This document shows, piece by piece, positions 1-6,419 of a stretch of DNA of 7,186 nucleotides. The DNA comes from Prevotellaceae bacterium UBA1720 (GTDB taxonomy: Bacteria > Bacteroidota > Bacteroidia > Bacteroidales > Bacteroidaceae). The stretch is taken from contig DCIS01000160.1 in NCBI GenBank assembly GCA_002317475.1, positions 24,099 through 31,284 of the forward strand. Direction: 5' to 3'. Within the stretch, counting starts at the first letter, position 1, and the number at the start of each line of letters is the position of its first letter. The position numbers were made by a program, and so were the translations under genes. A model generated the notes under the pieces. The model was not told the DNA's origin and ran no database searches. It saw only the letters and a list, made by a program, of their open reading frames with translations.

Positions 1-1670
1 CTGGACTGACCGAACATCTGCTGTACATAGTAGCTGCAGGTGAAGAAGGGACGCTCGTTGTCGAAGTAGATCATGTCGGGATTCCAGTTGGTATTGTGCT
101 TGTAAGCAAACAAGGGAGCGTATGAAGTCATGACAACCTTGTCGGCATTGCGCTCAACGTGCATCAGGTAGATAGCCTCTGCCAGAGCATCGCCCCACTG
201 GTTCATCTGACCATGGCTACGGTCCTGAACGGAGTACTCACCGAGGTATACCTTGCACTTCTTGTCCTTGTAGAAGTCGTTGTCGTACTGACGAGAGTCG
301 ATGAACTGCTGACGGGGATCATAGTAGTGCTCGTCGATGATGGGCAGACCAATCTCCTCAGCCAACTTCCAAGAGTTCTCGTAGTCGGGATTGCCGGGAT
401 GTGAACCAGGACCTGCGGTACCTACGACAACGATGCCAGGATAGCGCTCCATTACCTTATTATATATATACTTGAAACGCTCGCTGAACTCGGGTGTGAT
501 CTTCTCCTCATTACCGATACCCAGATACTTCAGGTTGAAGGGCTCGGGATGACCGGCAGCAGCACGTACAGCACCCCACTTGGTGTTGACATCGCCGTTA
601 GCCCACTCGATGAGGTCAAGAGCATCCTGTACCCATTCGTCCATCTCGTCCATGGGCTTAACCTCCTGAGCCTGGTTGCGCATACCCCAACCACCGTTCA
701 CACCCTGGCAGCTGACGCCACAGGGAAGGATGGGAAGAGGCTCCATGCCCATATCCTCGCAGAGCTGGAAATACTCGAAGTAACCAACCTCCATGGACTG
801 GTTGTAACCCCAGGTATTCTTGATAGCCTTACGTGTCTCCTTGGGACCAACGGTTGTCTTCCAACGATAGGTATCCCAGAAACCATCACCACCACCGTGT
901 GCCACACAACCACCGGGGAAACGCATGAACTTGGGATTCAGACCCTCGAGAGCCTCTGCCAGGTCCTTACGTATACCATGACCATGATAGGTGTCCTGAG
1001 GTACGAGGCTGACCATATCTACGTCCAGCTCACCGATCTCGAGCACCAGGATCTGCAGATTGGCGTTCTTGCAATCCTCTGATACCTCAAGAGTTGCAAC
1101 GTACTTCTGCCACTCCTTGTCATAGACATTCAGGGTGGTCTCTGCCAGTACCTTAGGCTTCATACCGGGAGCAGACAGGACAATACGTACGGGCTTACCC
1201 TTGCCACTGACATTACGCATGAACACGCTGAAGTCATACTTGGCACCAGCCTTGACGTTCATGCCGTTGAAACCATCGTTCTGCATACCAACGCCAGTCC
1301 AGCCGTCAAAGTCATAATAATGACCTACGCGCTCAGCATAGATACGCATATAGGTGGGATTGTTGCTGTGCAAGGGATTCTGGGTACCAAAATTGATGTA
1401 GCCGGCAGAGTGACCGGGACGCTGGAACTTCCATGCCGTACCAGGTCCCCAACCATCACGAACAGAAGGATTGTACTCGAATGAGCCATTCTGTACGAGA
1501 TTGGCATTCAGACCACCATCGGTAGCATAACTGATATCCTCGAAGAAGATACCGAGAAGTTCGTCGCTGATCTGCTTTCCACCCTGAGGTGCAGTCATGG
1601 GCTTCTGAGCAGAAACGGCCATGGAAGAGGCAAGCAGCATAGCCCCAAGAGTTAGACGCTTGTTTTTCAT
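1..1670 (-). CDS. Secreted GH51 alpha-L-arabinofuranosidase (3' end cut by window edge)
   Basis: Predicted to hydrolyse terminal alpha-L-arabinofuranosyl residues from arabinoxylan or arabinan outside the cytoplasm. The frame is open for 556 codons from the ATG at 1668-1670 to the window start. Residues 1-21 look like a type I signal peptide (MKNKRLT, hydrophobic stretch, AVSA|Q cleavage), with no lipobox cysteine. Residues 35-65 carry the GH51 opening LGIFFEDISYATDGG. Residues about 100-225 resemble a CBM4/9-type beta-sandwich insert, common in Bacteroidales members. The catalytic domain follows, with RFPGGC at 250-255, GIGNEE with the probable acid/base Glu388, and LGEYS with the probable nucleophile Glu478. 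The C-terminal beta-sandwich lies outside the window. The start is supported by the signal peptide and by a promoter about 40 bp upstream. Family assignment is confident from the motifs. Substrate preference (arabinan or arabinoxylan) cannot be read from the sequence. Confidence 0.93.
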   Translation of the reverse strand, partial: MKNKRLTLGAMLLASSMAVSAQKPMTAPQGGKQISDELLGIFFEDISYATDGGLNANLVQNGSFEYNPSVRDGWGPGTAWKFQRPGHSAGYINFGTQNPLHSNNPTYMRIYAERVGHYYDFDGWTGVGMQNDGFNGMNVKAGAKYDFSVFMRNVSGKGKPVRIVLSAPGMKPKVLAETTLNVYDKEWQKYVATLEVSEDCKNANLQILVLEIGELDVDMVSLVPQDTYHGHGIRKDLAEALEGLNPKFMRFPGGCVAHGGGDGFWDTYRWKTTVGPKETRKAIKNTWGYNQSMEVGYFEYFQLCEDMGMEPLPILPCGVSCQGVNGGWGMRNQAQEVKPMDEMDEWVQDALDLIEWANGDVNTKWGAVRAAAGHPEPFNLKYLGIGNEEKITPEFSERFKYIYNKVMERYPGIVVVGTAGPGSHPGNPDYENSWKLAEEIGLPIIDEHYYDPRQQFIDSRQYDNDFYKDKKCKVYLGEYSVQDRSHGQMNQWGDALAEAIYLMHVERNADKVVMTSYAPLFAYKHNTNWNPDMIYFDNERPFFTCSYYVQQMFGQS

Positions 1671-1708
1671 TGTCTTATAGTTAGTTAATAATAATTTCAA
1701 AGCGGGTT

Positions 1709-1740
1709 CAAAGGTACGAAAAAGAAATGACTAATCCAAA
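1709..1740 (-). promoter_or_regulatory. Bacteroidota-type promoter of the GH51 gene
   Basis: Read on the minus strand, TTTG (1737-1740) is followed by a 20-nt spacer and TACCTTTG (1709-1716). This matches the Bacteroidota TTTG/TAnnTTTG -33/-7 consensus closely. Transcription would begin near 1704, giving a leader of about 34 nt, AT-rich and without a clear Shine-Dalgarno sequence. No direct or inverted operator stands out. Confidence 0.75.
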
Positions 1741-1766
1741 ATTTGTAGCGTATTTGTGCCGAAATG

Positions 1767-1797
1767 TTGGGTATTAGCAGAATAAACACTATCTTTG
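1767..1797 (+). promoter_or_regulatory. Bacteroidota-type promoter of the aminotransferase-WYL operon
   Basis: TTGG (1767-1770), a 19-nt spacer and TATCTTTG (1790-1797) fit the Bacteroidota -33/-7 pattern; the -7 box is perfect and the -33 box is weaker. Transcription would start near 1802, leaving a leader of about 50 nt. The promoter lies 26 bp from the divergent GH51 promoter with the -33 ends facing each other. A TTTGTAG heptamer overlaps this -7 box (1794-1800) and recurs at 1742-1748, which may be chance. Confidence 0.7.
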
Positions 1798-1854
1798 TAG
1801 GGAAAATGAATTGAACACAGCACAACGAACCGAACAAATTACAAAGAAGGAAAT

Positions 1855-3102
1855 ATGAATTACACATTTGACCAAAAGATAGACCGCAGAGGATCCGATT
1901 CCATGAAATGGAAATTCATGAAGCAGATGTGGGGCAGAGAAGACCTCCTGCCAATGTGGGTAGCAGACATGGACTTTCCCACTCCACCCTTCATCCTGAA
2001 TGCTATTGAGAAAAGACTGCACGAACATCCTGTCCTGGGCTATACCTGCAGCCATGACAAGTATTGGGACGCCATCTGCCAGTGGAACCTGAGCCATTAC
2101 GGACAGCAGGTAAGGCGTGAAGAGGTGAACTACGTTCCAGGCGTGGTATGTGGCATATTCCTAGCCCTGCAGACCTTTACCGAAAAGGGGGACAAAATAT
2201 TGATCCAGCAACCCGTGTACCATCCATTCCACCTCGTACCAGAAGCAACAGAAAGGGTAATTGTGGACAGTCCGCTAAAGTGGACGGGAGAGACCTTCGA
2301 GATGGATCTGGAACAACTGAGGAAGGATGTAAAGGGCTGCAAACTGATGATCCTGTGCAACCCTCACAACCCTGCTGGCCTGTGCTGGAGCCACGAGACG
2401 CTGATGGAAGTGGCCGAGATATGCCACGAAGCAGGCACGTTGGTGGTAAGTGACGAGATACACTGTGACATGCTCCTGGGTGGAAGAAAACACATCCCCT
2501 TTGCCTCTGTCAGCGAGAAGGCGCGCATGAACAGCATCACCCTTCAGGCAGCATCGAAAACCTTCAACATGCCAGGCGTTGTGGCTTCCCAGGCCATCGT
2601 GTATAACCCCGAACTACGCGAGCAGTATTTCAACTATATCGAGGGAACGGACATGGACCTTGGCAATGCCTTTGCCTACGACTGCGTGGCAGCAGCCTAT
2701 TCGGAAGAGGGCGATGCGTGGCGTAAAGCAATGCTTGAGTACGTAGAAGGTAACATCAAGTATATGAGTGAGTTCCTCCGTGAAAACTGCCCGAAGATCA
2801 AGGCCATACAGCCCGAGGCAAGTTTCCTTGTTTTCCTGAACAACAAGGCACTGCTGGACGTCCTGAAAGAGAAACAGACACCCTATACCAAGAAGGAGAA
2901 CGAGTCACTTACGGACAACCAGATTGCACAGCGCAGACTGGAGCATTTCTATGCCAACGAGGCCCTGCTGGCTCTGAACAGCGGCAGTATGTTCGGCGAC
3001 GAGGGAACGGGCTTCATGCGCATTAATATGGGTTGTCCCAGAAGTACTGTAGAGCAGGCTATGCAACAACTTCTGGAGGCATACAAGAGAGTAGTAGATT
3101 GA
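1855..3102 (+). CDS. MalY/PatB-type PLP-dependent aminotransferase (probable cystathionine beta-lyase / C-S lyase)
   Basis: A 415-residue cytoplasmic fold-type I PLP enzyme. The N-terminus (FDQKIDRRGSDSMKW, then MWVADMDFPTPP at 34-45) is typical of the MalY/PatB subgroup, which cleaves cystathionine or cysteine to pyruvate, ammonia and a thiol, and may also transaminate. Visible active-site elements are YHPF at 122-125, NPHNPAG at 169-175, DEIH at 200-203 (Asp200 for the PLP pyridine nitrogen), SKTFNMPG with Schiff-base Lys235, and FMRINMG with carboxylate-binding Arg389. A lysine-rich, polar stretch at about 338-360 before the C-terminal strands looks like an insertion relative to the roughly 390-residue family members. 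The ATG follows AGAAGG by 4 nt, unusually Shine-Dalgarno-like for this phylum, which supports this start. Family is secure. The exact reaction (beta-lyase or aminotransferase) is inference. Confidence 0.9.
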   Translation: MNYTFDQKIDRRGSDSMKWKFMKQMWGREDLLPMWVADMDFPTPPFILNAIEKRLHEHPVLGYTCSHDKYWDAICQWNLSHYGQQVRREEVNYVPGVVCGIFLALQTFTEKGDKILIQQPVYHPFHLVPEATERVIVDSPLKWTGETFEMDLEQLRKDVKGCKLMILCNPHNPAGLCWSHETLMEVAEICHEAGTLVVSDEIHCDMLLGGRKHIPFASVSEKARMNSITLQAASKTFNMPGVVASQAIVYNPELREQYFNYIEGTDMDLGNAFAYDCVAAAYSEEGDAWRKAMLEYVEGNIKYMSEFLRENCPKIKAIQPEASFLVFLNNKALLDVLKEKQTPYTKKENESLTDNQIAQRRLEHFYANEALLALNSGSMFGDEGTGFMRINMGCPRSTVEQAMQQLLEAYKRVVD

Positions 3103-3119
3103 CCACACACAGACAGATT

Positions 3120-4073
3120 ATGGTAAAGGAACTGAAGATGCTGTTGTTGCTGACCAACAACGACAAAATATGGAAAAAGAGCGAATTGGCAGAAACGCTG
3201 GACACTTCTGTCCGTTCGGTGGAACGTTACGTGGTGAAACTAAAGGACGTGGGATTCCTCTTTAAGGATATTCCTGGCAGAGTGGCCCTGCAACGTCAAA
3301 CCCAAATCAACAAGGGACTGTCCGAACTGGTCTATTTTAACGATGAAGATGCCGCAACCCTGTACAACGCTATTGATGCCATTGAATCAGGGTCAAAAGT
3401 GAAGAGCGACCTGAAGCAGAAACTCGAAGTGCTGTTCTCAAGCAAAGCCGTCAAGGAGAAGATCATCAGAACGCAAGGGTCGAAGAAGAATCAGAAGATT
3501 CTGAGAGCCATCGAGGAGAGACGTCGTGTCATCTTCAAGAACTACTCTTCGCCCCATAGTGCCACAAAGTCAGACCGATTAGTAGAACCGTTCAAGATGG
3601 ACGGACTGAAGCAGGTGTGGTGTTACGAAGTGAGCAGTGGGCAGAACAAAGTGTTCAATATCAGTCGTATAGAACAGGTGAGGATACAGGATGACTGTTG
3701 GCAATGCAGCATCAATCACCATGCAGGTTTTACCGATGCCTTTCGAATGATCAGTTTTGACGGTTCGACCACACACGTCGTGATGCGTCTCAACCGTATG
3801 GCCTACAACCTGATGACAGAGGAGTATCCCATGACGGAGGTTGACGTCACCCAGACTGGCGAAAACGAATGGACTTACGAGGGAGAAGTAAGCAGCATGA
3901 AGGGCATAGGTAGGTTCGTGCTCGGACTGGCAGACTGCATAAAGGTTGAGACACCCGAACTGCAGTTGTACCTGGAGAAGTTCGTTCGCAAGAATATCCT
4001 GAACGAGACGATCAAGGAACCCGAGGAGATTATACGGGAAATCAAGGCCACCAAGCACAAGGACTTGCTGTAA
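3120..4073 (+). CDS. WYL-domain transcriptional regulator with N-terminal HTH
   Basis: A 317-residue probable DNA-binding regulator. Residues 1-50 form a winged helix-turn-helix of the HTH_11/DeoR-like type (KSELAETLDTSVRSVERYV at 20-38 as the helix-turn-helix). A helical linker spans about 70-120. A WYL domain at about 125-195 includes IEERRRVIFKNY, VEPFKM, the core VWCYEVSS and FNISRI. The core reads W167-C168-Y169 rather than W-Y-L, so the ligand pocket is somewhat divergent. A WCX-like C-terminal region follows. The frame is open back to 3033 inside the aminotransferase, but the extra 29 residues have no family character. ATG 3120 begins MVKELKMLLLL, as expected before the HTH, and leaves a 17-bp gap to the upstream stop. 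Cotranscription with the aminotransferase is likely, and the regulator may control that operon. Effector and targets are unknown. Confidence 0.88.
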   Translation: MVKELKMLLLLTNNDKIWKKSELAETLDTSVRSVERYVVKLKDVGFLFKDIPGRVALQRQTQINKGLSELVYFNDEDAATLYNAIDAIESGSKVKSDLKQKLEVLFSSKAVKEKIIRTQGSKKNQKILRAIEERRRVIFKNYSSPHSATKSDRLVEPFKMDGLKQVWCYEVSSGQNKVFNISRIEQVRIQDDCWQCSINHHAGFTDAFRMISFDGSTTHVVMRLNRMAYNLMTEEYPMTEVDVTQTGENEWTYEGEVSSMKGIGRFVLGLADCIKVETPELQLYLEKFVRKNILNETIKEPEEIIREIKATKHKDLL

Positions 4074-4143
4074 CTAGGAAGGACTAGGAAGGTCTAGGAT
4101 GGACTGAGAAGACCTAGGAAGGACTAGGATTGCCTAGGAAAAC
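4074..4143. repeat. Seven-unit 10-bp tandem repeat (CTAGGAAGGA type)
   Basis: Seven head-to-tail decamers start at the base after the WYL stop codon: CTAGGAAGGA, CTAGGAAGGT, CTAGGATGGA, CTGAGAAGAC, CTAGGAAGGA, CTAGGATTGC and CTAGGAAAAC. The period is exactly 10 bp with no indels. Units 1 and 5 are identical and unit 4 is the most diverged. Six units carry CTAG, a tetranucleotide scarce in many bacterial genomes. The array ends 5 bp before the rarA stop codon, so it fills almost the whole convergent intergenic gap. AGGTCT (4090-4095) and AGACCT (4110-4115) could pair with a 14-nt loop, but there is no U-tract, so a standard terminator is not supported. Function unknown. Confidence 0.88.
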
Positions 4144-4148
4144 CTCGG

Positions 4149-5393
4149 TTACCTTCTTCTCATCTTTTCCTCTGCAGGGTTGGGCTGGGGAGTCCAGAAC
4201 TTCCTATTCTTCAGTGCATCCGGCAAGTATTGCTGCTCCACATAGTGGCCTTCATAGTCGTGGGGATATTTATACCCATCATGATAGCCCAGATCCTCCA
4301 TCAGTTTGGTAGGAGCGTTGCGCAGGTGCAAGGGAACGGGTTGGTTCCCACTTTGTTGCACACACTGCAAGGCCTCATTGATGGCCATGTATGCTGAATT
4401 ACTCTTAGGTGAAGTGGCCAGATAGATGGTAGCCTCGGCCAGAGGAATACGACCTTCAGGCCAACCTATCTTCATGACTGCCTCAAAGGCGGCATTGGCC
4501 AGAAGCATGGCATTGGGATTGGCTAAACCGATATCCTCGCTGGCCGAAATAACCAGACGACGAGCGATGAAGGCTGGGTCTTCCCCACCCTCGATCATAC
4601 GTGCCAACCAGTAGATAGCAGCATCAGGATCACTGCCACGAATGCTTTTGATGAAGGCAGAGATGATGTCGTAATGCATCTCGCCATCCTTATCGTATGC
4701 CAGAGGATTCTGCTGCAAACGCTCAGAAACAATCTTGTCATTGATGATGACTTTCCCGTCTTGGGGAGCAGCCTCAAACACCAGTTCCATGATGTTCAGC
4801 AACTTACGTGCATCACCTCCTGAATAACGCAGCAAAGCTCCAGTCTCCTGAATATCAAACTCACGCTGCGAGAGGATGATGTCCTTATGTATTACGCGCT
4901 CCACGAGCGAGAGCAGATCATCGACCTCCAGGGATTTCATCACGTACACCTGACAACGAGAGAGCAGAGGACGTATCACCTCAAACGAGGGATTCTCCGT
5001 TGTGGCACCAATGAGTGTGACAACCCCTTGCTCTACGGCTCCAAGCAGACTATCCTGCTGCGATTTTGAGAAACGATGGATTTCATCGATGAACAGAATC
5101 GGTGACGAAGTGTTGAAAAATTTGTTTTGCTTAGCCTTCTCAATCACCTCACGGACGTCTTTCACACCACTGGTCACGGCGGAAAGGGTATAGAACGGTG
5201 TCTCCAACTGATGGGCTATGATGGTGGCAAGCGTGGTCTTACCCACACCCGGTGGTCCCCAGAGGATAAAACTACTGATGCGCTTACTGTCAATCATGCG
5301 GCGAAGCACCGCATCAGGACCAACCAAATGCTGTTGTCCGACATAGTCATCCAGCGTCACAGGACGCATTCTTTCTGCTAAAGGTGATGCCAT
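4149..5393 (-). CDS. rarA: Replication-associated recombination protein A (RarA/MgsA), AAA+ ATPase
   Basis: A 414-residue homologue of E. coli RarA and eukaryotic WRNIP1/Mgs1, related to clamp-loader subunits and acting at stalled replication forks and single-stranded DNA ends. Motifs in order: PLAERMRPVTLDDYVGQ at 4-20; Walker A GPPGVGKT at 46-53; SGVKDVREV at 75-83; Walker B ILFIDEIH at 99-106; sensor 1 GATTENPSF at 129-137; arginine finger Arg146 in LLSRC; sensor 2 SGGDARKLLN with Arg196; then the C-terminal oligomerisation region with IRGSDPDAAIYWLARM and SASEDIGLANP. All key ATPase residues are present and length is normal. The frame stays open 27 codons further upstream, to 5474, but that stretch crosses the promoter and has no family counterpart, so the ATG at 5391-5393 is chosen. 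Transcribed convergently with the WYL gene and divergently from the glycosyltransferase. Confidence 0.95.
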   Translation of the reverse strand: MASPLAERMRPVTLDDYVGQQHLVGPDAVLRRMIDSKRISSFILWGPPGVGKTTLATIIAHQLETPFYTLSAVTSGVKDVREVIEKAKQNKFFNTSSPILFIDEIHRFSKSQQDSLLGAVEQGVVTLIGATTENPSFEVIRPLLSRCQVYVMKSLEVDDLLSLVERVIHKDIILSQREFDIQETGALLRYSGGDARKLLNIMELVFEAAPQDGKVIINDKIVSERLQQNPLAYDKDGEMHYDIISAFIKSIRGSDPDAAIYWLARMIEGGEDPAFIARRLVISASEDIGLANPNAMLLANAAFEAVMKIGWPEGRIPLAEATIYLATSPKSNSAYMAINEALQCVQQSGNQPVPLHLRNAPTKLMEDLGYHDGYKYPHDYEGHYVEQQYLPDALKNRKFWTPQPNPAEEKMRRR

Positions 5394-5408
5394 TTTGTTA
5401 TTTTTTTG

Positions 5409-5416
5409 CAAAGATA
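5409..5416 (-). promoter_or_regulatory. -7 promoter box of rarA
   Basis: On the minus strand TATCTTTG is a perfect TAnnTTTG box, 15 bp upstream of the rarA ATG. Transcription would begin near 5404, giving a leader of only about 10 nt. No good TTTG is found 19-21 nt upstream, so the -33 element is weak or absent. The box position argues against the longer rarA reading frame. Confidence 0.6.
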
Positions 5417-5438
5417 AGAAAAAAAATGGTTTACATAT

Positions 5439-5468
5439 ATTGTTCAAAGTAAAAATTGCGTATATTTG
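5439..5468 (+). promoter_or_regulatory. Promoter of the glycosyltransferase gene
   Basis: ATTG (5439-5442), an 18-nt spacer and TATATTTG (5461-5468) resemble the Bacteroidota -33/-7 pattern, with an exact -7 box and an imperfect -33 box. The expected transcription start is near 5473, about 18 nt before the ATG. The -33 region coincides with where the rarA -33 region should lie, so the two divergent promoters appear to overlap. Confidence 0.6.
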
Positions 5469-5491
5469 CATCATCTAAGTGATGAAAAACG

Positions 5492-6382
5492 ATGGTTGAA
5501 GGGATAAATTTATCAATTCTGATACCCACACACAACTATGATTGTACTGCTCTTGTAAAAGATTTGGCAAAACAAATGCCAAAGGATGCAGAGCTGATCG
5601 TAGCAGACGACGGAAGCACCGACCACGCTTGCGTTGCCACCCTCGAGACCATCAACACCATACCACAATGTCGATTGTGGAAGGCTGAGAAGAATATGGG
5701 TCGATCGGCCATACGCAACAAACTGGCCGAGATTGCCAAAGGCCAATGGTTGATATTCATTGACAGTGATGCACAGGTCTGGAACGAGCATTACCTCCAG
5801 CATTATCTGGAAAGCACATCGTCTGACGTGATTTGTGGTGGTGTAATGTCACCTGAGCAATGCCCATCACCCAGCGTCTCCCTGAGATACCGATATGAAA
5901 AGCATTTCTGGGACAAGCATCTTGCCTCAGTCCGTTCCCAGCGACCCTACGACAACTTCACCGCATTCAATTTCATGATACGGCGTGAACTCTTCCTGAA
6001 GATCCAGTTCTCGGACAAGATCAAGGGATACGGACACGAAGACACCCTGTTCGGCCAGGAACTCTGCAAGCGGCATATTCCTATCGCACATATTAATAAT
6101 GAACTGATCCATGCCGGACTGGACAGCAATGCCGAATACCTTCGGAAGACGGAAGAATCAATCCTGTCCTTGAAGGGCCATTCGGAGGAACTTTACGGTA
6201 AAAGCGCACTACTGGACACATACGGCAGAATAGAGCACTACGGCGCTGCACCACTCCTCAGACTATGGCACAAGTGTTTCGCAAAACTGGAAAAAGCCAA
6301 TCTTTGCTCATCACGCCCTAATCTGTTGGTGTTCAAGATTTACAAGCTCGGTTATTGCGCCAAGGTGATGCAAAAAAAATAA
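5492..6382 (+). CDS. Family 2 glycosyltransferase (GT-A fold)
   Basis: A 296-residue protein expected to transfer a sugar from a nucleotide-sugar donor at the cytoplasmic side of the membrane, for example in polysaccharide, LPS or glycoprotein glycan synthesis. The N-terminus has LSILIPTHNYD (7-17) and ELIVADDGSTD (34-44), the nucleotide-binding strands of GT2. NMGRSAIRNKL (68-78) precedes IFIDSDAQV (88-96), whose Asp91-Ser-Asp93 is the metal-binding DxD motif. NFMIRRELF and GYGHEDTLFG (179-188) match the acceptor/catalytic region, with Glu183-Asp184 the likely catalytic-base area, as in chondroitin-polymerase or galactosyltransferase-like GT2 enzymes. No transmembrane helix is evident; the tail is basic with hydrophobic residues and might associate with the membrane. 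Donor and acceptor are unknown. The gene stands alone rather than in a glycan cluster, at least within this window. Confidence 0.88.
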   Translation: MVEGINLSILIPTHNYDCTALVKDLAKQMPKDAELIVADDGSTDHACVATLETINTIPQCRLWKAEKNMGRSAIRNKLAEIAKGQWLIFIDSDAQVWNEHYLQHYLESTSSDVICGGVMSPEQCPSPSVSLRYRYEKHFWDKHLASVRSQRPYDNFTAFNFMIRRELFLKIQFSDKIKGYGHEDTLFGQELCKRHIPIAHINNELIHAGLDSNAEYLRKTEESILSLKGHSEELYGKSALLDTYGRIEHYGAAPLLRLWHKCFAKLEKANLCSSRPNLLVFKIYKLGYCAKVMQKK

Positions 6383-6419
6383 TCTCACAAATAGACAAAC
6401 AAAAAGTTAAACTTAAAAT

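Noticed and set aside
549..1082. Plus-strand open frame of 177 codons inside the GH51 gene
   Set aside because: Antisense shadow of a gene with signal peptide, catalytic motifs and promoter; the translation has no recognisable domain.
3033..3119. 29-residue N-terminal extension of the WYL regulator overlapping the aminotransferase end
   Set aside because: These codons overlap conserved aminotransferase sequence in another frame; ATG 3120 gives the expected HTH N-terminus.
3579..4058. Minus-strand open frame of 159 codons opposite the WYL gene
   Set aside because: Antisense shadow with no promoter and no domain; the plus strand encodes a coherent HTH-WYL protein.
1855..4073. WYL regulator as part of an anti-phage defence island
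   Set aside because: WYL proteins do occur in defence loci, but no nuclease, helicase, methylase, reverse transcriptase or toxin gene is present here; the neighbour is a metabolic enzyme.
4090..4115. Hairpin AGGTCT/AGACCT as a rho-independent terminator
   Set aside because: Only six pairs, a 14-nt loop and no U-tract; the pairing probably follows from the decamer repeat composition.
4074..4143. CRISPR array
   Set aside because: Units are 10 bp, directly abutting and without spacers.
5394..5474. 27-residue N-terminal extension of RarA
   Set aside because: It covers the -7 box at 5409-5416, is rich in AT-driven Phe, Asn and Lys, and RarA family members begin near the PLAERMRP motif.
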